NCBI GenBank assembly: GCA_963920665.1
Contig: OY987268.1
Coordinates: 21,330,501 to 21,394,500 of the forward strand
Reading direction: 5' to 3'
DNA length: 64,000 nt
From: Straminergon stramineum
Lineage: Eukaryota; Streptophyta; Bryopsida; Hypnales; Calliergonaceae
The notes under the pieces were generated by a model. That model was not told the origin of the DNA. It was given only the letters and a program-made list of their open reading frames with translations, and searched no databases. A program made the position numbers and the translations under genes. Below, in pieces: positions 17,507-28,943 of the stretch. Every line of letters starts with the position of its first letter. Position 1 is the first letter of the stretch.

Positions 17507-18010
17507 CCTTTCAAATCAAACAATGTCACAGCTTAACACTACTATAAATCTTCCGGTCATCAATCCCTACTCATCTTGCGAGTTTCGTGTATTCCTCTGC
17601 TTCAATCCTTTTTCCAATCATCTCCATTCCACGGCGTGCTTGTTGCCCTAACTGTCACTGAGACATTGCGGAACTACCTCGTCCTCAATCACGCGAAAAA
17701 ACGAAAAAACTTCGACGAACTAAGAAATTCAAACCGCGAGATCTTCAAATTACATCTGGAGCAATGCCGCAATGCCGCAATTGTATCGTAACTCCTCGAC
17801 TCTATGCTCAGTGAGAAGTACTCTGAGACTTGCCTTCAGCTTCGATATTGAAATTCGACGGAAGTGGGAGGTTCGCCGATGGACGGAAACATTGGACGTC
17901 AACGTTTCAACGTTTATAATTGCACGTTGGTGCAGTTGTTTAGTTAACTTAATCCTTAAACGTCTGAATGCTTTGGTAGGGTAGAAGGCTCCAGAATGGC
18001 ACATCTAAGG
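17507..18010. promoter_or_regulatory. Upstream region of the METTL4-like gene
   Basis: GC-richer sequence directly upstream of the methyltransferase start codon, likely its 5' UTR and promoter. The frames at 17576-17791 (plus) and 17750-18004 (minus) overlap on opposite strands and lack domains, so I do not call them genes. Confidence 0.35.
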
Positions 18011-21000
18011 AGAAAAACAGATGTGTGGAAGAAACTGTTTGTCCAATGACTTCCAATTTTTTTTTGTTAGACAGAGAAATGGAAAATAAACAAACTACAA
18101 TTTAAATTGTAATTTTCTGAATTAGAATCAATTAGATACGATTTTTCAAAGTGAAAAGTCTGTAGGTTGTTAATAATGTTCCTAGACTTAGTAGTAATGA
18201 ATTATCATGTGCCTTTGAAAAGAGCAGATTGGTCCTGAAATAGATGAAGTGGGTGCTCACTATGTTCAGGAAAGTTCCATAATGTGGGAATAGAGTGTCC
18301 TTAAATTGAGCAAGAGAAATTTGTACCCTAAAATTTATATTTATCATTTCTTTCTTATTGTCATCTTGAATTTTGTGTTCACAATTATATGATGCATTCA
18401 TGATTAGTGAATCACAAGTAATAATAGTCCAAAAGCATTGCTCATTGTCCTAAAATCATGTACTTGTAGTCACATTTTCCTACCTCAAAAAATAGTGCCC
18501 ATTTCAACAACCACATGCTCTGTACATAGGCCACTTCTATGGTCGCTTCTAAATGCCCTCTCCATTTTAGAGCCTCCTACCTTAGGGGGGGCACATTTTT
18601 GCTTATATCTTCATAAAAATATATGTTTTATGTCAATGTCATCAAGTTGGTCACAAAAAAAAGTTCATGTTTTAAGGACTTAGGAGTTGCATTGGATGAA
18701 TGAAAAGATATTTGGACAAAACATTGGTTTGAAGCACTTTGTTCATTGTCTTGACATGGATGAAGGAGCCTTTAGGGGTTAAGATAGAACCTTAAACAAA
18801 AGAAACTTCTTTGTCAAAATTATTGTGTGTTGAAAAGCTCTCATTTTTATTGACATAAAGTAGAGAAATTGCAACTAAAGTTAGGCAAAGTTCAAGATTG
18901 ATTGTTCCATTATGGTATGGAAAATAGATAGATAGATAAATAGATTCAAGAGGCCAAAATTGAATTGGTAGAATTTCAAAAATCATATTATGTTTTCAAT
19001 GTCCATGTGTTAAAAAATGCATGATGAACATGTACTTATTCTTTAGAGTTTTTAGAGCTCACTTTTAGAAACATTCTCTAATTTCAACACTTTCAAAAAC
19101 CTTGCCCTGCAAAGTATTGCACTATTTTGAGGCTCAAAACTACTTCAAAATGCTCAATTTCTATAATAAGGTTGAGATTTAGTATCTTGAAAAAAATTGA
19201 TGAATCCATTTGTAGGATTTTATTTAACATGATTGCTCCTAAAATGGTAAAGAGAAAATCCCCATTGCTTCCAAGATATAATGCCTACACTTCAAAATTA
19301 TTTTTTTCAAATCTTTTTTGAAGGTGAAATTTTGTATTTCAACATTTTTAGTACGTAACTTTTGTATTCAGCAACTTTCACAATTTGACAACAAGTTGAA
19401 AAATTAGTTGAGAATACATGAACAAAATTAGCCAAAAAAATCACCTAGTTTCTTTTTTTAAATAATACTTGAAATGAGGTATAAGATGAAAGAGAAACTT
19501 AAATCACAATGACTTTGACTTCAAATTTTGGAATATCAATTTCAATGGTGAAAATATTTTTGTAATTAATATGCATTTTTATATTATAAAAATTAAATTC
19601 AGAAAATGACTATCAAAATTATAATAGCCTTGATCGCCTATAAAATAAAATTCCTCATAACCTTCATTTTGTTAATAAGATTAGAATGATTCTAGAAAAA
19701 TTCTATAAACATGAATTAATCCTACCAAGTAAAAAATTTATTATAAGAAATGATGGCCAGGCATATGGCATCAAAAAACACATGCACAATATAGGGCCTT
19801 ACCTAAGGTCTTACACTTCTATGTGTTGGTCAAATACACTAAAAGACAAGCCACTTGTCACCTATTTTATATGATTATGATTAACTAGTTAAGGAAATAT
19901 TTGAAAACTTCACTAGAATGATTTTTGGAAGAATCTCACATTTCAAAGAGTTTTGTTGACTGAGAGCTTTACCAAATTGGGAATTTGACTTAGAAATCAC
20001 TCCAAATTAGTTACTTTTCAAACCAATGGATAGAAATTATTAAGAATCTTTTAATATATCATAAACCCAATTTTGATAAAAATATCACCTTGAAACTCTA
20101 AGATATTATAAACTAAGAATTTTTTTTGAAACAACAATTGTCAAATTCTTGAAATTAAGTAAATTATGTAAATTGAGACCAACAAGCTACACTTGCTTCA
20201 TCAATACATCCTATTCATATGGATTAATAATAGTATATCTACTAAATAATTGATGGTAGTGCACTTCGAATATCAAAACATTCAAAATTTCTTTGATAGT
20301 AAAGCAATCCTACTCCTTCGTTTGGTTTTTCTATTCACATGGAATGATTTGATGAAACTATTGTTAATCAATAAATTTGGAAAGGTACTATATCAATTCT
20401 AAATATCATTTTTGGACCTTGACAATTTCACTTGCATATATAAATCTAACCAAAGAATCTAAAAATAATTTAGTACTTTTGGTAATACCAATATATCTAC
20501 CATCACTACACAAGTTACTTGAATTAGTATGACCTTTAGTAATAATACTAAGTCAAACTAATTTTGAAGGAATACTAATATGGTATTGTGTAGTAATTCA
20601 AATAAAATCAATATAGTGTAGTCTACAAATAGTATCAATTTTGTCAAACATTCATCCATTTTGTCTAGCTTCATCTATTTTCATCCTAATTCTTCTAAAT
20701 TTCATCCTAATGTTCGAAGTTATTAGGTCTTATTGACCCATGCATAATTCATTCAATTAATATGAGGGTAACGCTCTTCATTTTCTTCCACGAGCTAAAT
20801 TAATTTTATAGACTACAAACCAAATTATAAAGTAACTCTCTTGACAAAACCAAATCATATTTCTTTTACATGTTTTAGCTCATAAATAGTTAAGGATTGG
20901 GGGTGGAATGTAGGTTTGCTTTCAAATATGACTTCTTTAAAAGAAATCAAAGTCTCTATTAGAAAAAAAATCATTAAACACAATGATTAGAAAAAAAAAA

Positions 21001-22649
21001 ATTTAAAATCTATATATCTTTGTCCTATCAATTTTGAAACACTTAGATAAATTTGGAAATTTATACAAAAAAAATTATGTTTATATTTTTTAATATTGGG
21101 ATATTACCAATATGGTAAACTAAAATTATATAGTAATTTTTTTAAAAATTAGTATGTGTCCAAAGCTTTAGATCTTCTATACAAATATAAATTCAACCCC
21201 CCCTAAAAACACTCACTTCTTTTTATTCTAATACAACATAGTATTGTACATGAAGGTCAATTTCAGCAAGAAGTGCCAAAATTAAATTTCCATATTAGAT
21301 TTTAAGAGGTTCACATCACTCTAAACCAATCACAAATATGTTTAACACTGTAATGTGGATGATGACACTAAGTTTTCGATACATAATAGAGAATCCTTGG
21401 AATTTGGTGGGAAAAATGGGAGGTCTTGCACCAAGTAGTTTGAATTCCACTGAGAGCTCTTGATTTTTTTTAAGCAAATGATTCACACAATACCAAAAAA
21501 GGATCTTTCCATGGTAACTAATCCTTCCTTACACGATTATGTCAACAACGTTCATGAGTGGTTGTATAGAAAGCATTGGGTTTTTTAATGCACAATTTTC
21601 CACCACTTGACTACAACCCAAAAATATTGGCTACCTTTTGTGAAGGACATTATCATTTTGGGGGTCTAGAATAGCTAGAATATTGTTGTATTTTAAGACC
21701 AATGGCCAAATTTTACCTCAGTATCACCTAGTTTTCATATACATATCACCAAGTATCACACAAGTATTGAAGAAACAATTGTCTCCTTCTCCAAAATGAA
21801 AAAAAAACTGAAAAAAAAACTAAACTGAAAGAAAGCTTCAAATTGAAGGAAAAATCAGTTTGAAGAGGATGAATGATACTCCGAACGTTTTTATATATCA
21901 TACGGAACTAATAGATTTTTCTGTTTTGAAATAGAAATCCTCTCTGGTAGGGACCAAATTTTCTCTGTGCACGTCGAAAATGAGTCCCTGTTAGCCGGGC
22001 AGAACATTCTGGTCTAATCCAATGGGATCCTCATGTTGGCTCCCAGCGCCCCCTTGCCTGAAAGCGAGACCAGGTTCATTCTCACTGACTGCCCGCTGCC
22101 CCACTCTCGTCACCTTGAACCCTAATTTACGGAAAATCCACGTGGCCCACTTCCTTCCCATACTTTTTTTACTTTTTCTATTAGATTCCCGGCTTCTATT
22201 TTACGGAATACTGAAATTTATCCCCACACTACGATCGCAAAATTATTACACCCTATGCTAGGGTCAGATTCGTTAAAAATAAAAAATTTATTAATTAAAT
22301 ATGGCATCTAATGAAATTTTCAGAAATTATGAGGTGGTGTAATTGGATAGTATAGAGAATATTAATGAAAATAATTTTAACCCTCAAGAAAATCACAAAG
22401 TCAAAGCTATGAGTACCAATAAAGGTGCAAGTATCGGTAAATCCCCGAGTACCAATAGAACTTTGTATACTACTAAAGGTCATGAAATATTGTGAACCAT
22501 ACTAAAGGTCACAAAATAACCCCATGAAATGAACTTCCAAAAATTCTAAATCAAGTTAACGAATAAGAATTCAAGTGCAAAAGAAAATGATTTCATATAG
22601 GGTCTAACAAATTTGACCCCAACATATAGTATAACATTTTTGAATATAT
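18011..22649. other. AT-rich intergenic DNA
   Basis: No gene recognised. AGGGGTTAA at 18774-18782 looks like the right end of a TTAA element whose left end I cannot place with confidence (TTAATCCTTAAACG near 17950 is a weak candidate). A short GATA-type microsatellite lies near 18920-18945. A small GC-rich island at about 21960-22160 is listed as a finding. Confidence 0.4.
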
Positions 22650-23915
22650 TTAACCATTAAAGTCTTGAGGCATGATTTCAAGCCATTTTCCACTTTGGGG
22701 CAAGCCCATTCCTAATGTAATGTTTGTTGGATTCTTGTGAAATTTTTTAATAGAGGTGTGTTTCACTATTGGCTTCATGCATAAAAAAATTCAAACGAAT
22801 CTAAGTTGCAATTGAAAAGTTATTCCTCAAAAGGATATTTATTTTAGTTTTGAGAAGTTTTGGGCAACCATGATAGATAGATCTAATTAGGCTGAAAATT
22901 TTACTACATAATCTCAACAAGCTTGTCAATATAACCTCAAAAATTGAAAGGCATCCAAGCACATGATTTTGACTTACATGCCTTAGAAATTGGGCTTCCC
23001 TTCAAGTAATGTTCAAAAACTTACAGAGCCTAATTTCAAAAGCATGTAAGTCAAAATCATGTGCTTGGATGCCTTTCAATTTTTGAGGTTATATTGACAA
23101 GCTTGTTGAGAGTATGTAGTAAAATTTTCAGCCTAATTAAGCTAAACTTGTCTATGAGAGGCAGAATGAGTGTTTTGCCCTGTTACAATTAGCAAAAAAA
23201 CTCAAAGTTTTTTCCATACTAAAACATTTGTGAGAAAAGAAGAGAGCAATTGAAATTTTATTTTTTTGACAAAGTATGAATTTCTTATGAATTTTTGAAG
23301 TGTGATTACGAATTGGCCCAAAAGAGTATGTAGACTATCCCAAATCTAGCAAAAAGTGTATGCATGATGGCCATCCTACCACCCAAAGTAGTCAAAATAT
23401 TTCCTAACATGGGTACAATATTTCCTAATATGGTTAGAACATGAAGAATTAAAAAAGTCATTGGCTTTGATGAATTTACATTGTAAAGCTAGAAGTTCCT
23501 AAAACAGGCACTAGTAACTCCAACACCATCACTCAAGCCATTGATTTTGGTCACTAACCAACCTAATGTAGTCCTAATCTTATTTATTAGGGAAAGTCTA
23601 TCATGGGTTGATGTAAAATTCTAATGGGTCATTTCCTAGGTGCATGTCATAGATGGTTTGCTTGTCATAGGTAGGTTTACCTTAGATCTATCAATCATGG
23701 TTGCCCAAAACTTCTCAAAGTTAAAAAATATGTCCTTTTAAGGCATAACTTTTTAACCACAACTTGGATTGATATGAAATTTTTACACATCGAGCTAGTA
23801 GTGAAATAAAACTCTGGCAAAAAAATTGCAAGAATTCAATAAATATCATACCAAGAAGGGCGTGCCAAAAAATGAAAAATGGCCTAAAATCATGCCTTGG
23901 GGCTTTAAGGATTAA
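22650..23915. mobile_element. TTAA-flanked element, family I, with long terminal and internal inverted repeats (1266 bp)
   Basis: The left end reads TTAACCATTAAAG..TGAGGCATGATTT, and the right end in reverse complement reads TTAATCCTTAAAG..CAAGGCATGATTT. Symmetry continues inward: GAGAAGTTTTGGGCAACCAT at about 22852 is mirrored near 23700. A second palindrome with 98-nt arms (22884-22981 and 23042-23139) lies inside. About 540 bp of unpaired sequence separates it from the right arm. TTAA bounds both ends, consistent with a target duplication. There is no transposase frame, so the element is non-autonomous. Confidence 0.8.
22884..23139. repeat. Long palindrome, 98-nt arms and 60-nt loop
   Basis: The left arm begins taattaggctgaaaattt and ends ttttgacttacatgc. 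The right arm is its near-perfect reverse complement, with a few differences around the aatctcaacaag / cttgttgagagt segment. The arms are much better conserved than other repeats in this window, so the palindrome is young or maintained. A transcript would form a long hairpin. Confidence 0.85.
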
Positions 23916-26425
23916 CCCCAATTACCCAAAGTGTCATGGATAAAAACTTATAGATCTAAACTAATATGCTATGGAATATGACTTTTATAAATAAAAAAAT
24001 TATATTATGCATCATAGATAGAGATAATATATATCACTAGTCAAGATTGGAAAAAAAATTATAAATATTATTCAAATCGATTTCAAAGTATTTCCCTTTT
24101 ATAGCTCATAAAAAATACAATGTATATTTTTAACATGTGATTTCTTTGTAATTGGCTAAAATACTGTCCTACATACCATTGTACAAAATGGCCAAATATT
24201 TGATCATGAAAACTAGCATTTGGGATTTTTTTAGTAATTTTACCAACAATCTCCTTTTACCAGCCATATTGAACTGGGTTTTTCCTCTATTTTTTTTAAT
24301 CCCAAATCGAAATTTTATAGAGTTTGTCCCGAATGCATTTGAATGTATTGAAATTGCAACCAGTTTTTTTTTGCCAATTTCACCACCTAACAAATAACCA
24401 ACCGGTGGTTTCTCTCTACAAATTGATGAAAACATCATTAATTTTTCCTTGTAGTAGAACTTTTACACTTCAATAATAATATACACTCTATATTCATTTT
24501 TCATATAAAGAGCTTAGCAATATCAATTTCAATGCGTAATATTCTTATTCAAAGACAATCTGATTTTCTATGCATTAGAAAAAAAATTTGTTGCCTTGAA
24601 AAATTGCCTGAAGATGGGCAACAACTAGCAAATGTTTGATTAATCCTTGGTACTAAACCCAATGATTTTGATAAGCATTTCAGCAATATTTTATTGATGT
24701 TAGCAAAGCAAATTTCATAGATACTAAAAATATTAAAAATATTTTTTCAAAATCCATATTTTCCAAAAAATGATTAAAAATTAGAAAAAAATATTTTCCT
24801 TAATATATGGAATTTAGTTTGGTTAATAGTTGGGGAAAAAAATGAAATTATTACATGATATAAACTAATTCAAAAGTTTGTGGTATTGGTGGATGTAAAA
24901 AGGGTTGTCACACCTCATATCAATTGATTTATAACATTCAATAACATTTCTAATCAAATTATTCACTAAATTAATGCTCAAGGAGACCACATCGGGCCTT
25001 TTTAGAACCCGGTAGGCTCTATGGACTTCATATTATGAATTTTTTGCATGAAATTTTTAGGATAACTTTCACTAATTATACTCTGCAAATAACATTTTGT
25101 TGCATGTCACTATAATAAGTAGGTCAAAAGTTGTAATTTTTTTAATTTCCATGCAAGCTAAAAAATGTTTTGAAGATTTATTGTTTCATTTCATTTGGTT
25201 GGATAGATTGATACCTACCCAAAAACCTTTGAGCCATTAAATTTCAACTTACGAAACAAAGGTTGTGAAGAGTTTTATTTTGTGGGTAATGAAGGCAAAA
25301 AATAAATGAAGTTGTTTAATGTTTATAATTTCTTTTATGTAAATAAAAACAACTATATGGGATCGATATTTCTTACTAAAACACTCTCACCATTGGCGTT
25401 GACAATTTTCAAACTCTTGTCAAAGTTTTTGGCAATTTCATTTTTTCTTTCACTAAGTACTACCTTCCACTTATATAATTTTTTAAAGATGAATACAAAA
25501 GTTTGTTTGGTCAATTTTTTTAATGTATTTTGGACCCATTTTGCAACATATTTATTTGGTTGCACAAGTTATAGTACATACATGTTTTTTCTTTTAAATG
25601 ATGAAAGATAAAATTAGACCCTTTAGAAGAGCTTCAAACTTACAATTGGTAGAGGAAGTCAATCTAAACTTTTGGAAGGATGTATATAAAGAAGTTAACT
25701 AAAAGATCCTTTGGCTGAATTTATTAGTGAATAAAATATTGAGGAATATGATAACTTTGCTTTTGATATAAATGTTTTGAAGCAATTTTGGGTTTCAAAT
25801 CTCCAAGGATTTTGAATTTAAACTTCTCCAATTATATTTTCTAGTTGTAGGCAATATAGATAATGAAACAAAATAAAATAAAATTTGGTGCAATTTTATT
25901 ATTTTGTGAATATATTAAGAGTTAAAAACAATTTGAGGCCTCTAGAGTGTGGTTTGCAATGGAGTTCAGATGTTCATATGGATAAAGAACATATCATTAA
26001 GGTGTTCAATACTTCATCTACTTGGAGCAAAACACACTTCTATTGGTGTAAAATAAACCTCAAAATTCAAAAAATAAATGAAGCTTCCAATTTTTTGGGA
26101 AGTATTTAAAGAGAACTTTTGGATGGATTGCCTAAGTGTAGACAACGAATCATATCTCACAGGATGAAAATTCTTTTTTCCATGCTTGGAGATCTAGATG
26201 TAAAAACTTAGCCCCTCAAGGTATGACCTCTGCTATCCAATTTAGGGTCCTTCATTCCATACATGAATTCAAAGTTTTCAAATTTCATCATCAATGGTAA
26301 TTATAAGTTCTTGCATTTTCTCTTGGAGATTCTCCACCCAAATGAGCTCTATAAAAAACTTTGCTTCCTCCATGTGAACACACACCTTTCTAACTCATAT
26401 GACTTAACTTTCCTTCCATTTTCTC
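23916..26425. other. AT-rich intergenic DNA
   Basis: No gene recognised. Open frames such as 24152-24397 and 25306-25611 are overlapped by frames of similar length on the opposite strand and are low in complexity. Confidence 0.35.
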
Positions 26426-27002
26426 TTAATCCCTAAACGTCTAAGTGTCCAATTCCTAAACAATGAACAAATTCGAACTCATGTTTCTGTCCCATTATTG
26501 CTTTGATGAAAGTCATCTTAATTTGTGGAGATACTTCATCAAATTGTTGTCCTATCTTATGGATGGATTTGGTGATACTAGAGTACATATTTTTCTAAAA
26601 TTACAAATGTAGAAGTGTGTCAAACGGTTGACCAAGCCAAAATTGCATTGATTCAAGTTTAAAATTGGATTTGTAAAAATGGGGTCATAGATTAATAGAA
26701 CACAAAAATTTCAAAAAATTACCATATGACAAGAAAACATCATTTCAAATCCATTCCAACAAGTTTTATTCAAAAAATGATAATATTTTACTTGAAATCG
26801 AATTTAATAGGAATTTCAAAATCTCCCCTTCAAAATTTATAAAAAAAATATTGGTGATAGCATTCATGAATCTAACCATAAGGATGGAATATCAAATTCA
26901 TAATTTACAACTTTATTCATATATCAATTCCAAATAATACCCTATAATGATTTTTCCTCAAATCATTAGTTTTAGAGAACATTTTATACATTTAGGGGTT
27001 AA
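26426..27002 (-). mobile_element. TTAA element family B, copy 1 (577 bp)
   Basis: The left end is TTAATCCCTAAACGTC and the right end in reverse complement is TTAACCCCTAAATGTA. The whole element aligns in inverse orientation with 43602-44280, including the shared blocks GCAATTTTGGCTTGGTCAAC and TTTTAGAAAAATATG. Its terminal TTAA (26999-27002) also serves as the first TTAA of the next element. No coding capacity. Confidence 0.85.
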
Positions 27003-27130
27003 CCCTTAGAGGATGTTGAGGCTAAAGAGCAACCAATGGATGACTTCATTGTTCATTGTAGAAACACATAATGCACTCATTGGTTCAATAATTTGGGTGA
27101 CTACCTTGGATATAGGGGGGGTTCCTTTAA
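26999..27130 (+). mobile_element. TTAA element family D, copy 1 (132 bp)
   Basis: It starts TTAACCCTTAGAGGATGTTG and ends ..GGGTTCCTTTAA, sharing TTAA with family B on the left and family C on the right. An inverted relative lies at 34055-34186; both contain GGATGACTTCATTGTTCA and GACTAC.TTGG.TATAGGGG. Confidence 0.7.
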
Positions 27131-27356
27131 CCCTTGAACGTGGGGCTGGTGACTGTGGAAATCAACCATTTTAGAACCATGTGACATCATCCACTTTAGA
27201 AAAACCAGAAATACTCATTGGAAGTCAAACTATTGTAGAAGATCTTTCCTTTCCACCCCTAATTCCGAGGATGAATAGTTGCAATTCTGTCCTACACAAG
27301 AGAATTCCTTGTCATTCATCGGACAGTAATCGTCCGCCACGTTGTTCAAGGGTTAA
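27127..27356 (+). mobile_element. TTAA element family C, copy 1 (230 bp)
   Basis: The left end is TTAACCCTTGAACGTGG and the right end in reverse complement is TTAACCCTTGAACAACGTGG, an almost perfect terminal inverted repeat. The element is related over its whole length to 27353-27583 (direct) and 44560-44791 (inverted). Shared blocks include ATACTCATTGGAAGTCAAA and GATGAATAGTTGCAATTC. Confidence 0.85.
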
Positions 27357-27583
27357 CCCTTGAACAAGTGGCTAGTACCCGTGTAAACCATCCCTTTTGG
27401 TAGTGTATGACATCATCTACTTTTAATAAAACAAAAATACTCATTGAAAGTCAAATTATTGTGCATGATCTCTCTTTTTTGACACAAAATTCCAAAGATG
27501 AACAATTGCACTTTTGTCCTACATAATAAGATTCTTTGTCATCCATCAAACAAATAACATCCTCAACGTCATTTAAGAGTTAA
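27353..27583 (+). mobile_element. TTAA element family C, copy 2 (231 bp)
   Basis: Direct tandem relative of the preceding copy, joined to it through the single TTAA at 27353-27356. Left end TTAACCCTTGAACAAGTGG; right end in reverse complement TTAACTCTTAAATGACGTTG. It is diverged from copy 1, so this is not a recent duplication. Confidence 0.8.
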
Positions 27584-28274
27584 GTAAGAAGGGTTAACCA
27601 TTTCATTCTTCTACCATCTTCATCTGCATCGCTCTAATTGCTCCATGTTAGCTTTTGCATTATTTTAACGCCTTGCAATGTCACGACGGCATGCAAAACG
27701 TTGTCATGACTTGGAACTGATGCGAACAGCGTCACGACATTATCCTTAAAATCCGATCCCTCGTTAACGAATGTCATACTTCATCCGTCCTTTCCACCAA
27801 CTCTCATCCAAAGATATCCTTTTCAAGCTTCGAACCTCTCCCTCCACCCTTCGATGAAACCCAGGGCCAAATCGGACGGCGAGAATCGGGGAATGTTGCT
27901 GTCTCATCGGGAACGTAGGAACAGCATGGTGGGGTCTGGCAGATACCTGCCCGGGCAGACCTGCCACGGTAATAAGCTCGGGCAGAGACTGACCTCACCT
28001 ACAGCGGTCATAGACGCCTGACAGTAATAGGTCTCGTCCTTCCTTCCTACTCCTTCCTCTCGAAGTTCTCCAATTGTCGTGTGCGAGACATAATGCGTGA
28101 TCTTTTTTGTTTGTTCTGCAATTTGTTGTTGTTATCCCGAGGCTTCGATCGAGCTTTGACGAGGCTTTGATAACTCTTTGATTGAGCATTCTTGGTTGCT
28201 GTGCTTTGCTTCGGTTGCTTCCGATTTGCTTTGATTGCAGAGTGGGAGGTGGTGTTCGAGTTGCGGGAGCGATC
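27584..28274 (+). promoter_or_regulatory. Promoter and 5' leader of the peroxiredoxin gene
   Basis: Base composition shifts here from AT-rich repeat DNA to gene-like sequence. The leader stays open in the coding frame for 31 codons before the chosen start (from 28182), but that extension has no similarity to the family. Confidence 0.4.
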
Positions 28275-28943
28275 ATGGCGTTGAAATTGGGAGACACTGC
28301 GCCGCAGTTCATAGCCGATTCCACTCACGGCGAACTCGACTTCCATTCTTACATTGACGGTTCTTGGGCGATTCTTTTCTCCCATCCGAACGATTTCACT
28401 CCCGTGTGCACCACCGAGCTTGGCGCTGTGGGGAAGTTTCTCCCGGACTTCGAGAAGCGTGGAGTGAAGGTGATTGCGCTTTCGTGCAACGATGTGGAGT
28501 CGCACAAGGGTTGGATTGCGGATATCGAGAGCTTCACCCCGGGGGTGAAAGTAAGCTACCCGATCGTGGCCGACCCGACGCGCGAGCTCGCTGTGAAGTT
28601 CGGCATGCTGGACCCGGAGGAAATTGACGCCAAGGGGATCCCGTTGACGGCGAGGGCGGTGTACATCTTCGGCCCGGACAAGAAGCTGAAGCTGTCGATC
28701 TTATACCCTGCCACCACGGGACGTAACTTCAATGAGGTGCTACGCGTGATTGACTCGCTTCAGCTTACCGCCGATTACAGCGTGGCGACTCCGGTCAACT
28801 GGAACCAGGGCGATAAGTGCATGGTTGTTCCTTCGCTCTCCAACGACGCCGCGACCAAGAAGTTCCCCAAGGGTTTTGAGACCGTGGAAGTGCCGTCGGG
28901 CAAAAGCTACATTCGTCTCACTCCTCAGCCTAACCTGGAATGA
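28275..28943 (+). CDS. PER1: 1-Cys peroxiredoxin (PRDX6 type), intronless
   Basis: Thiol peroxidase that reduces H2O2 and organic hydroperoxides with one catalytic Cys; plant members are cytosolic/nuclear and linked to seed or vegetative desiccation tolerance. The frame encodes 222 residues, the usual family length. The thioredoxin-fold core begins MALKLGDTAPQF. The peroxidatic motif is DFTPVCTTELG with Cys45 and Thr42, and the active-site Arg is Arg127 (PLTARAVY). SHPNDFTP, IVADPTRE, KLKLSILYPATTGRN and ATPVNW are conserved in the 1-Cys class, and the C-terminal extension (FPKGFETVEVPSGKSYIR) is present, as expected for 1-Cys rather than 2-Cys enzymes. Cys71 and Cys182 are additional. I chose ATG 28275 because it matches family N-termini. 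No intron is needed, whereas angiosperm homologues usually have introns. Confidence 0.97.
   Translation: MALKLGDTAPQFIADSTHGELDFHSYIDGSWAILFSHPNDFTPVCTTELGAVGKFLPDFEKRGVKVIALSCNDVESHKGWIADIESFTPGVKVSYPIVADPTRELAVKFGMLDPEEIDAKGIPLTARAVYIFGPDKKLKLSILYPATTGRNFNEVLRVIDSLQLTADYSVATPVNWNQGDKCMVVPSLSNDAATKKFPKGFETVEVPSGKSYIRLTPQPNLE

Noticed and set aside
17950..18782. Pairing TTAATCCTTAAACG (17950) with AGGGGTTAA (18774) as one TTAA element
   Set aside because: The termini match only loosely and the left end lies in gene-like sequence; recorded only as a solo right end.
28182..28274. Upstream in-frame ATG of the peroxiredoxin
   Set aside because: The added 31 residues do not match any family N-terminus; ATG 28275 gives the usual length.
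28047..28505. 152-codon antisense frame over the peroxiredoxin
   Set aside because: It is the complement of the peroxiredoxin coding sequence and leader, with no domain of its own.
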